From: JBFIHF01 sp964411125
GTDB lineage: Bacteria > Myxococcota_A > Bradymonadia > Bradymonadales > Bradymonadaceae
Assembly (NCBI GenBank): GCA_964411125.1
Contig: CAYPJU010000063.1
Coordinates: 1 to 39,440, forward strand
Length of the DNA: 39,440 bases
Direction: 5' to 3'
Shown: positions 8,382 through 15,520 of the stretch, in pieces
How positions within the stretch are numbered: position 1 is the first letter of the stretch
Layout of the letters: each line of letters opens with the position of its first letter
The notes under the pieces: model-generated
Seen by the model: only the letters and a program-made list of their open reading frames with translations
What the model was told of the DNA's origin: nothing
Databases searched by the model: none
Position numbers and translations under genes: made by a program

Positions 8382-10258
8382 CGAAACGACACGTTCTCAC
8401 GATCGCCACCCTGCTCGCCCTCTTCGCCACGACGGCGAGCTGCAACATGATCGAGGGCGAGCCGGAGCTCATCGACCCGCAGGTGTGGGTCTACTTCAAC
8501 TCGACCGGCACCCGCGAAGGAAACGCGCGCGACATCGCGGCGGTCCAGCAACTCGTGGAGCGGATCGATTCGGCCCAGGGGACGCTGGACGCCTGCATCT
8601 ACGGGTTCTCGAACCAGGAAGTGATCGACGCCGTCATCCGCGCCCACTACCGGGGCGTCGACGTGCGCGTCACCGGCGACGCGCGCCACTTCGGCTACAA
8701 CGAGCGCGGCTACCGGATCCTGCAGGAGAACCACATCCCGATTCAGGTCGGGAACCAGTTTCACATCATGCACAACAAGTTCTTCATCATCGACGACCTG
8801 TTCGTGTTCGTCGGGACGGGGAACATCACGAGCACCGGGTTCGAGCGCAACGCCAACAACTGGGTGATGATCGACTCTCCGCTCGTGGCCGCCGACTTCA
8901 AGGCGGAGTTCGAGCAGATGTTCGCGGGCAAGTTCTCGACGGCGAAAGAGCGGATCAACAACGGGAACACCTACCAGGTCGGCGACACGACCGTGGAGGT
9001 CTACTTCTCACCGCAAGAAGACGCCATGGGGCGTATCCTGCGTGAGCTGGAGCTCGCCACCGACAACATTCACTTCACGATCTTCGCGTTCACGAAGGAC
9101 CAGGTCGGAAGCCTCTTCATCTCGAAACATCAGGAATTCAGCGCGATCAACGAGGCGAACGGTGACGCGGAGCTCCCCGTCCTCGAACGCCCGAAGCGGG
9201 TGGTCGGGATCCTCGACCGCAGCCAGGTGCACGGCAACTTCCTCTACCACGAGGCGTACCGGCTGACGCAGAAAGGCGTCCCGATGCGGATGGACGCCAA
9301 CGAGAACTCGAGGCTTCCCGGCGACTACCAGGCGGGCGGCGGACGTCTCCACTCGAAGACGATGATCATCGACTACGGCACACCGAACGCGCGCGTCATC
9401 ACGGGTTCGTTCAACTGGTCGTCCGCCGCGACGATCGCGAACGACGAGGTGATGCTGGTGCTGCGCGGCGAGCGCGTCGTCGAGCAGTACTACCGCGAGT
9501 TCATCAACCTTTGGCAGACGTCGAAGACGCTCGATCAGGCGGTGTGCAACTACCTGGTCGACTACGACCCCGACACGGGCGAAGGCCCGCGGTGCGCGAA
9601 GGACGTCGAGCCCGGCGACATCGTGATCAGCGAAGTCGGCTGGTACGGCTGGAACAGCTACACCGACCCCGCCGACCACTCGGGCCGTACGCGCGAGCAG
9701 TTCTCGAACGACGAGTTCATCGAGCTCTACAACACGACGAACGACCCGATCAATCTGTCGCTGTGGACGATCGGCAACGGCGAGGACTTCGTGGTCGGTT
9801 TCACTCCAGGCACGGTGATTCAACCCGGCGAGTACTTCCTGATCCTGGACCACAACCTCGAGCCGTACAGCGACACCAACCCGCAGCGGCAGCCGCACGC
9901 GTACCTGAACCCCGACTTCGTCATGAACCTGGCGAACGATCCACGCTTCCCGCGTCTGAACCTCAAGGACGCGAGCATGGACCTGCAGCTCATCGACACT
10001 CGTGCACGGGTCATCGACCGCGCAGGCAACGGGCTCGCCCCGTTCGCTGGCGGTCAGATCGTGCAAGGGGAAGGGTTCGACGCCGAGATCGTCGGTGTTC
10101 GCTCGATGGAGCGCGACTGGGTCAACGGCGAGCCCGCCGAAGACGGTACGGTGCCTTCGAACTGGCACTCGTCGAGCGTCGACGAAGGGGGGGAGAACGT
10201 GAACCCCGCACTTCGCGACAAGGTCTTCGCTACGCCTGGCGAGCCGAACTCGCCTTAG
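8378..10258 (+). CDS. phospholipase D/nuclease-family lipoprotein fused to a lamin-tail domain
   Basis: A 626-residue lipoprotein (lipobox TASC, Cys22). Two complete HKD motifs are visible: HNKFFIID (His132, Lys134, Asp139) followed by GTGNIT, and HSKTMIID (His325, Lys327, Asp332) followed by GSFNWSS. Together they should form one active site that cleaves phosphodiesters through a phosphohistidine. The family includes DNA nucleases (Nuc), phospholipases and cardiolipin synthases, and the sequence does not decide between them. Residues about 440-620 are a lamin-tail domain (IVISEVGWYG, DEFIELYNTT, IQPGEYFLILD, GVRSMERDW), related to the stand-alone LTD lipoprotein upstream. It is the last gene of the operon, ending 13 bases before convergent larC. 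Confidence 0.88.
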   Translation: MTKRHVLTIATLLALFATTASCNMIEGEPELIDPQVWVYFNSTGTREGNARDIAAVQQLVERIDSAQGTLDACIYGFSNQEVIDAVIRAHYRGVDVRVTGDARHFGYNERGYRILQENHIPIQVGNQFHIMHNKFFIIDDLFVFVGTGNITSTGFERNANNWVMIDSPLVAADFKAEFEQMFAGKFSTAKERINNGNTYQVGDTTVEVYFSPQEDAMGRILRELELATDNIHFTIFAFTKDQVGSLFISKHQEFSAINEANGDAELPVLERPKRVVGILDRSQVHGNFLYHEAYRLTQKGVPMRMDANENSRLPGDYQAGGGRLHSKTMIIDYGTPNARVITGSFNWSSAATIANDEVMLVLRGERVVEQYYREFINLWQTSKTLDQAVCNYLVDYDPDTGEGPRCAKDVEPGDIVISEVGWYGWNSYTDPADHSGRTREQFSNDEFIELYNTTNDPINLSLWTIGNGEDFVVGFTPGTVIQPGEYFLILDHNLEPYSDTNPQRQPHAYLNPDFVMNLANDPRFPRLNLKDASMDLQLIDTRARVIDRAGNGLAPFAGGQIVQGEGFDAEIVGVRSMERDWVNGEPAEDGTVPSNWHSSSVDEGGENVNPALRDKVFATPGEPNSP

Positions 10259-10271
10259 AGCGAACGGCTCG

Positions 10272-11447
10272 CTACGCTCGCAACGCAGCTTCGTAGACGG
10301 TGGACGCGTCCACGCCGTGTTCCTTCGCGGCGGCGACGCACGCGTCGAACTCGGGGACGCGTCGCAGCACTTCGTCACCCCACAGTGCCACCTTGACCGC
10401 GACGGTGCCGTACGGCGTGCCGACCCCTTCGATTCGGCGCCGCAGCTTGCGGCGCTGCGCAACGTGGGTCCGGACGCCGAGGGTCGTCGTCTCGCGCAGG
10501 ATGCACTCGCACACGGCGTCGACGTTCTCTTCGGCGCAGAGGACCGTGAGGCGCACCGCGGTGCGCCCTTTCTTCATCGTGACGGCGGTGCGGCTGACGT
10601 CGATCGCGCCCACCTCCGGGAGGCGTCGCTCGGCGACGTCGGCGAGGAGCTCGGGAGACATGTCGTCGATCTCGGTCTCGACGCAGACGACGGTGTCGGT
10701 GTCCCACGGTTTCGGCGCGGTCTCCTCGTCGCGCAGGACGAGCAAGCGAACCACGTTCGACAGCTCGCCGAGCTCCCGCGTACCGCAGCCGTAGCCGGCG
10801 CTCTCGAGGACGGCTTCCGGGCGCAGCTCGACGCGTTCGAGCCCCGCGATGATCGCAGCGCCAGTCGGGGTCACGAGCTCTGCCTCCACGTCGCGCTGCA
10901 CCAGACGCATCCCTTTGAGGAGCTCGCCGGTGGCGGGTGCGGGAACCGGAATCTCGCCGTGGGCGGTCTTGATCGTTCCACGGCCCGTGGGAATCGGTCC
11001 GACGGACCAGGTCGCGTCGAGGTGGGTGATGACCCACGCGGCGCTGACGAAATCGAGGATCGAGTCGACGGCGCCGACCTCGTGGAAGTGAACGCGTTCC
11101 ATCGGGATGTCGTGGATCTTCGACTCGGCCCGCCCGAGAACCTCGAAGAGCTGGATTGCGCGATCTTTGACGGCCTGGTCGAGCCCACTGTCGCCGATCA
11201 TCTTCACGATGGTGGAGAGGTGACGGTGGTCGCTGTCGTTCGCGGGGTCCCATCCCTCGAACCAGACGCGAGTCCCGGCGATGGCTCCGCGCCGGGTGTG
11301 CTCGGTGCGAATGACGATGCCGTGCCCGAGCCCGAGGGTCCGAAGCCCCTCTTGCAGGGCATCGACGTCGACGACGCCGGCATCGATGGCGGCGGCGAGA
11401 AACATGTCACCGGCGAGTCCGCCGACGAGATCGAGATGAACGTGCAT
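10272..11447 (-). CDS. larC: LarC-type nickel pincer cofactor biosynthesis (nickel insertion) protein
   Basis: A 391-residue protein of the LarC family (formerly DUF111), which inserts nickel into the pyridinium thioacid precursor to finish the nickel pincer nucleotide cofactor. The N-terminal signature MHVHLDLVGGLAGDMFLAA is clear, as are the internal ERVHFHEVGAVDSI segment (a metal-binding His-rich stretch), TPTGAAIIAGL and ETEIDDMSPELL. Length is typical (about 400). The ATG at 11447 is chosen because it begins at this conserved start. LarB and LarE, which make the precursor, are not in the window, nor is a cofactor-using racemase. It is downstream of an unknown gene, five bases away, so co-transcribed. 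Confidence 0.92.
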   Translation of the reverse strand: MHVHLDLVGGLAGDMFLAAAIDAGVVDVDALQEGLRTLGLGHGIVIRTEHTRRGAIAGTRVWFEGWDPANDSDHRHLSTIVKMIGDSGLDQAVKDRAIQLFEVLGRAESKIHDIPMERVHFHEVGAVDSILDFVSAAWVITHLDATWSVGPIPTGRGTIKTAHGEIPVPAPATGELLKGMRLVQRDVEAELVTPTGAAIIAGLERVELRPEAVLESAGYGCGTRELGELSNVVRLLVLRDEETAPKPWDTDTVVCVETEIDDMSPELLADVAERRLPEVGAIDVSRTAVTMKKGRTAVRLTVLCAEENVDAVCECILRETTTLGVRTHVAQRRKLRRRIEGVGTPYGTVAVKVALWGDEVLRRVPEFDACVAAAKEHGVDASTVYEAALRA

Positions 11448-11452
11448 GGGTA

Positions 11453-12094
11453 CTACTCTTCTTCGGAGGAAAAGGACGGAAACTCGAGCACTTTGCCGAC
11501 GCGTGTCCGTACGGCGTCGTCGCGTCGTTCGACGGGCATCATCCACCGCACGTCTTCCATCGGGATCTCGAGGTCTCCGGCGAGCGTCTCGATGACGAGG
11601 GTCGCGGGGTCGTCGTCGACGCGTGCGGGGGTGGCGCGGCGCCGCGGCCAGCGCTGGTCTTCGGGGTCCCACCACTCGAGCTCGAGGTCGAGCTCCTCGG
11701 CGATGGCATAGCGTGCGAGGTCGAGGCGGCTGCGGATGTCGGACTCGTGCATGACGCGGACGTTGTCGTCCTCTTCGTCGGGGGCTTCGCGCAGGGCTTC
11801 TGCGGCCCCTTCGAGCCAGGCGGCGATGCGGCGTGCTTCGTCGGAACACTGCGGGTCGACACCGTCGGCGGTCGCCACGCGGAGGAGGGTTGTCGCCTCC
11901 TCGATGGCCGACGGTCGCACGCGCGTCCCTGCCCGTTCGGCGACCAACTCCAGCAGTTCCAACGCCACGAGCGCTGCGCTGACCGCCGTGGGGGAACCGA
12001 GCATGGCGGCTCGGACCGTCGCCACTTCGGCGGGCGGAAAGGTGTCGCGCAGGTCGGACCGCGGGGAGAGGTGTCGAAAGGGTGTATCGCTCAT
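11453..12094 (-). CDS. hypothetical protein upstream of larC
   Basis: A 213-residue soluble protein that I do not recognise. The ATG at 12094 has a strong GGAGG just upstream. The N-terminal part is helical (VATVRAAMLGSPTAVSAALVALELL). The C-terminal part is mixed strand with LEWWDPEDQRW, TLVIETLAGDLEIP and MEDVRWMMPVE, suggesting a small beta barrel. No signal peptide, membrane segment, metal motif or catalytic motif is evident. It is followed after five bases by larC, so a role next to nickel cofactor synthesis or its target is conceivable but unsupported. It is divergent from the membrane-protein gene that starts at 12167. Confidence 0.65.
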   Translation of the reverse strand: MSDTPFRHLSPRSDLRDTFPPAEVATVRAAMLGSPTAVSAALVALELLELVAERAGTRVRPSAIEEATTLLRVATADGVDPQCSDEARRIAAWLEGAAEALREAPDEEDDNVRVMHESDIRSRLDLARYAIAEELDLELEWWDPEDQRWPRRRATPARVDDDPATLVIETLAGDLEIPMEDVRWMMPVERRDDAVRTRVGKVLEFPSFSSEEE

Positions 12095-12166
12095 GGGGCC
12101 TCCGACGAAGGGGATAGCACCCCTCGGCGATGTTTGCGACCGCGGGAACGTGCATAAGGTTTTCGC

Positions 12167-12763
12167 ATGGACATTGCCGAACTGAACCCATTCGCCGACG
12201 CCGAAGAGAAGGACGACCGCAGCGAGAAGGAGAAGCACGACGCCCGTGTCTTCGACCTGAAAAAGTCCGCCGCCGGGGGGCTCGTGGCCGCGATCCTCGC
12301 CCTCGGGACGAAGCTCGCGATCGGCGGAATCGGCCCGTGGGAAGCACAGCGTCTGCTCGAGAACACCCTCCCGACGACCCGGTTTCTCTGCTCCGGCGTG
12401 ATGACCGCGTCGGCGACGATCCTGGCGCTGCTCCTCACGATGATCTCGATGACGGCCAGCGCGGACGCGAAGCTCGACAAGAACCACTTCATCCGCGTGA
12501 AGATGCTGGCGCGGGTGACGACCGTCTCGTTCATCGTCGCGGCGGTCTTCTTGACGCTGTTGGTGATGCCGCTCGGTGGTGACGGCTCGAACGTCCCGGT
12601 CGCCTGGTACCAGGTGATCTACTACGCGATGGTGCTGATCAACGCGATCCTCGGTGGGCTCACGGTGACGATCGTGTTGATGCTCTACTCGACGATCTCC
12701 GACGTGGTGGACGTCATCGGTCTGGGCAAGGACGACCACCCGATGGCCGCGCAACAGGAGTAG
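12167..12763 (+). CDS. four-helix integral membrane protein, unknown function
   Basis: A 198-residue protein with a charged, cytoplasmic-looking N-terminus (about 1-33) and four hydrophobic segments at roughly 34-55, 72-98, 113-137 and 147-180. The family is not recognised. The ATG at 12167 has AAGG seven bases upstream. The same AAGG overlaps CATAAG (12153-12158), which could be a -10 element for a very short leader, so the two readings compete. The gene is divergent from the larC-side operon (72-base gap). No catalytic or binding residues stand out. Confidence 0.7.
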   Translation: MDIAELNPFADAEEKDDRSEKEKHDARVFDLKKSAAGGLVAAILALGTKLAIGGIGPWEAQRLLENTLPTTRFLCSGVMTASATILALLLTMISMTASADAKLDKNHFIRVKMLARVTTVSFIVAAVFLTLLVMPLGGDGSNVPVAWYQVIYYAMVLINAILGGLTVTIVLMLYSTISDVVDVIGLGKDDHPMAAQQE

Positions 12764-12822
12764 ACGCTGGCGCTGCCGGATCGAATTGGATACGCATTCG
12801 CGACCCTCCGCGGAGACCCTCG

Positions 12823-14421
12823 ATGCGCATCCTGATCGTCGGCGGCACCAACTTCATCGGCCCTCATCTCGTCGACGTGTTGCGACGCGGCGACCACACC
12901 ATCACCCTGTTCAACCGCGGGAGGACCTCGCCGGAGATGTTCGACGATCTCGAACGCCTTCGAGGCGATCGAACCGCCGGGGACTACGCGAGCCTGCAGG
13001 GGCGGCAGTTCGATGCGGTGCTCGACACGTGCGCCTACATTCCGCGGGCGGTGCGGGAGTTGCGAGAAGTTCTGGGAGGTGACCCTCACTACGTCATTGT
13101 CTCGACCGTGTCGGTGTACGCCGACTTCTCCACGCCGGGGATCGACGAGACGCGGGCGGTGGCGACGCTGGAGGACCCCGACGACGAAGAGGTGACGAAC
13201 GAACGTTACGGAGCGCTGAAGGCGGCGTGCGAGGAAGAGGCACGCCGCTTCGGCTCGTGGTGCATCGTGCGGCCGGGCCTGATCGTCGGCCCGCGCGATC
13301 CGACCGACCGCTTCACATACTGGATCGCCCGGATTCTTCGTGGCGGCACGGTGCTGGCGCCGCCGATCGAGGAGGCGATGCAGTTCGTCGACGTTCGGGA
13401 CCTTGCGGCGTTCCTCGCGGACGCCGCGGTCGACGGCCTCGAAGGGGTGTTCGACGCGGTCCATCCCGCGGGCTTCGCGACCGTGGGGAACGTGCTCGAC
13501 ACCGCTCGCGAACTTCTGGCGCCCGAGGTCGAGTTTCGTCACGTCTCGACCCAGACCGCTCTCGCGCTCGGTGCCCAACCGTGGTCGGACCTCCCTGCGT
13601 GGGCGCCGTCGACCGGCGAGACCGCGGGGCTGGGGCGCGTATCGGGTGCTCGAGCGGCGGCGGCGGGGCTGCAGACCCGGCCAATCGCCGAGACGGTCGC
13701 GGACACGGCAGCGTGGTGGGAGTCGCTCGACGAAGGGCGGCGAGCCACTCCGCGCGCGGGGCTGTCGGTCGAGCGAGAACGAGAGCTGCTGGAGACGCTC
13801 GAGCTACGCGACGGCCTGGGGGCGTTCTGGGACGAAAAGTACGAGCAGGTCGACCTGCGTTTCGGCGAGGCGCCGAACGTCTATCTCACCGAGCAGGTAG
13901 GGCTCGTGGCCGAGGGCGGGACGGTGCTCTGTGTCGGGGACGGGGAAGGGAGGAACGGGGTCTGGCTCGCCGAGCGAGGGTTCGAAGTGACGGCGTTGGA
14001 GCCGAGCGGCATCGGGCGTGCTCGGATCGAAGCGCTCGCGGCGAAACGTGGCGTGAACGTGGAGGTCGTCGCCGAAGCGATGCCGAGCGAGGCGCTCGTG
14101 GGGCGGACGTTCGACGCGGTGGTGCTGGTGTTCGTGCACATGCCCGAGGCGATGCGAAAGGTCGTTCACGCGCAGGTGAAGCGGCTGCTGGCGCCAGGAG
14201 GCGTGGTGCTGCTGGAAGCGTATACCCCGGCGCAACTGGAGTCGGCGGCACGGGGAGGACCGTCCGACCCTGGGCTGATGTATTCGCAGGAGATCCTGAA
14301 GGGCGACTTCGAGGGGCTCTTCATGGAGCATCTGGAGGAGACGACGGTGGAGCTGGACGAAGGGGTTTCTCACCAGGGGGCATCGCATGTCGTGCGTATG
14401 TCGGCGATTCGCCGCGACTGA
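12823..14421 (+). CDS. NAD-dependent epimerase/dehydratase fused to SAM-dependent methyltransferase
   Basis: One uninterrupted 532-residue reading frame with two enzyme domains. Residues 1 to about 320 are an extended short-chain dehydrogenase/epimerase. The N-terminal Rossmann motif is GGTNFIG (residues 7-13), then VIVSTVSVYAD, then the catalytic-type YxxxK (Tyr129, Lys133). Residues about 340-532 are a class I methyltransferase: FWDEKYEQVDLRFGEAPN opens it, then VLCVGDGEGRNGVWLAERG (SAM-binding loop near 368-380) and VTALEPSG. The first half is of the type that acts on nucleotide sugars or on RNA (CSP41-like). The second resembles small-molecule or TehB-type methyltransferases. Substrates cannot be read from sequence. 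The junction has no stop or frameshift, so the fusion looks genuine. It begins 59 bases after the membrane-protein gene. Confidence 0.85.
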   Translation: MRILIVGGTNFIGPHLVDVLRRGDHTITLFNRGRTSPEMFDDLERLRGDRTAGDYASLQGRQFDAVLDTCAYIPRAVRELREVLGGDPHYVIVSTVSVYADFSTPGIDETRAVATLEDPDDEEVTNERYGALKAACEEEARRFGSWCIVRPGLIVGPRDPTDRFTYWIARILRGGTVLAPPIEEAMQFVDVRDLAAFLADAAVDGLEGVFDAVHPAGFATVGNVLDTARELLAPEVEFRHVSTQTALALGAQPWSDLPAWAPSTGETAGLGRVSGARAAAAGLQTRPIAETVADTAAWWESLDEGRRATPRAGLSVERERELLETLELRDGLGAFWDEKYEQVDLRFGEAPNVYLTEQVGLVAEGGTVLCVGDGEGRNGVWLAERGFEVTALEPSGIGRARIEALAAKRGVNVEVVAEAMPSEALVGRTFDAVVLVFVHMPEAMRKVVHAQVKRLLAPGGVVLLEAYTPAQLESAARGGPSDPGLMYSQEILKGDFEGLFMEHLEETTVELDEGVSHQGASHVVRMSAIRRD

Positions 14422-14559
14422 GTTCGAACGGATGGTCGGAAGGGTGGCTCGTCGGCACGAGGGGCTAGCGAGATCACGGGGGAAGCGCACACTCGGCTTG
14501 ACCGAAAACCGGCGATGTACGACAACGGAAGGCCTGAATTGCCACACCTAAGGTGAACC

Positions 14560-14913
14560 ATGTTCAAGCAGAAGCTGACCCGCGTTGTCGGCAACGTCGA
14601 TGGTGCGCTCGGATGCGTGCTGATGGGATTCGACGGTATCGCCATCGACAGTATCTGGTCGGAAGAGCTGCCGCAGATGAACGCCATCGCGGTGGAGCTC
14701 TCCAACATGCTGGACAAGTTTCGCCGATTGAAGATCGCGGACGTGGGGCCGATCCACGAGGTGTCGATCACGTCGGGTGACGTCACGACGCTTGCGAGAG
14801 TCGTGGCTGAAGACTATCTGCTGATCCTCGCACTCTCGGACGAAGCGGACGTGGGGCGCGGGCAGACGATGCTGCGGCTCATCTCGCCGTTCGTCGAAAA
14901 AGAAATCATCTGA
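14560..14913 (+). CDS. Roadblock/LC7 domain protein
   Basis: A 117-residue single Roadblock/LC7 domain. The opening helix and strand (GNVDGALGCVLMGFDGIAID), the central helix with AVELSNMLDKFRR, and the last strands (ITSGDVTTLARVVAEDYLLILALSD) fit the family of dimeric small-GTPase regulators such as MglB. The start is supported by AAGGTGA at 14550-14556. The gene lies 28 bases upstream of efp in the same direction, followed by the large TPR gene, so it is likely an operon. No partner GTPase (MglA) is in the window. A weak promoter-like pair (TTGACC at 14498-14503, GACAAC at 14521-14526) lies upstream. Confidence 0.85.
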   Translation: MFKQKLTRVVGNVDGALGCVLMGFDGIAIDSIWSEELPQMNAIAVELSNMLDKFRRLKIADVGPIHEVSITSGDVTTLARVVAEDYLLILALSDEADVGRGQTMLRLISPFVEKEII

Positions 14914-14941
14914 CGCGGTTGGTTCCGCGTCGAGGTCGCGA

Positions 14942-15505
14942 ATGTACGATACCACTAGTTTTCGAAAGAACCTGAAGATCGAGATCGACGGCGAGCCGTT
15001 CGTCATCGTGGATTGCCAGCACGTCAAGCCAGGGAAAGGGGTCGCGTTCGTGAAGACGCGGATGAAGAGCCTGATCACGGGGCGGGTGCTCGACCAGAAC
15101 TTCCGGTCGGGTGACAAGGTCGACGTGCCGAACCTGGAATCCCGTGAGATGGAGTACCTCTATCCCGAGGATCACTTCTACGTCTTCATGGACCAGAGCA
15201 CCTACGAGCAGATTCGCCTGACGGACGATGCGGTGGAGGAGATCAAGCCGTATTTGAAGGACAACCTTCAGGTCGACGTTCTGTTCCACAACAACAAGCC
15301 GATCAGCGTCGAGCCGCCGACGTTCGTCATCCTCGAGGTGACGGAGACCGACCCCGGATTCAAGGGGGACACGGCACAAGGCGCGACCAAGCCGGCGACG
15401 CTCGAGACGGGCGCCGTCGTTCATGTACCGCTCTACATGGCTACCGGGGAGCTCGTGAAAGTCGACACGCGCACCGGGGAGTTCGTGGAGCGCGTCAACA
15501 AGTAG
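14942..15505 (+). CDS. efp: translation elongation factor P
   Basis: A 187-residue EF-P that relieves ribosome stalling at polyproline stretches by entering the E site. All three beta-barrel domains are present. The first carries the exposed loop HVKPGKGVAF with Lys32 at the position that is beta-lysylated or otherwise modified in Lys-type EF-Ps. The C-terminal domain has VPLYMATGELVKVDTRTGEF. Length is standard. GAGGT stands about seven bases before the ATG. No epmA, epmB or other modification gene is in this window. Several proteins coded here are proline-rich (the kinases' linkers and the NNGTTAP stalk), so EF-P would matter for them. Confidence 0.97.
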   Translation: MYDTTSFRKNLKIEIDGEPFVIVDCQHVKPGKGVAFVKTRMKSLITGRVLDQNFRSGDKVDVPNLESREMEYLYPEDHFYVFMDQSTYEQIRLTDDAVEEIKPYLKDNLQVDVLFHNNKPISVEPPTFVILEVTETDPGFKGDTAQGATKPATLETGAVVHVPLYMATGELVKVDTRTGEFVERVNK

Positions 15506-15520
15506 TCACGCGAGAATCAC

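Noticed and set aside
10317..11711. Long plus-strand frame across larC
   Set aside because: The minus frame is a clear LarC; the plus frame has no recognisable motif.
12823..14421. Frameshift joining two genes
   Set aside because: The frame is open without a break and both domains keep intact motifs, so a true fusion is the simpler reading.
14422..14559. Intrinsic terminator after the fusion gene
   Set aside because: Only a 5-bp stem (CTCGT/ACGAG) without a T-run; not enough to claim.
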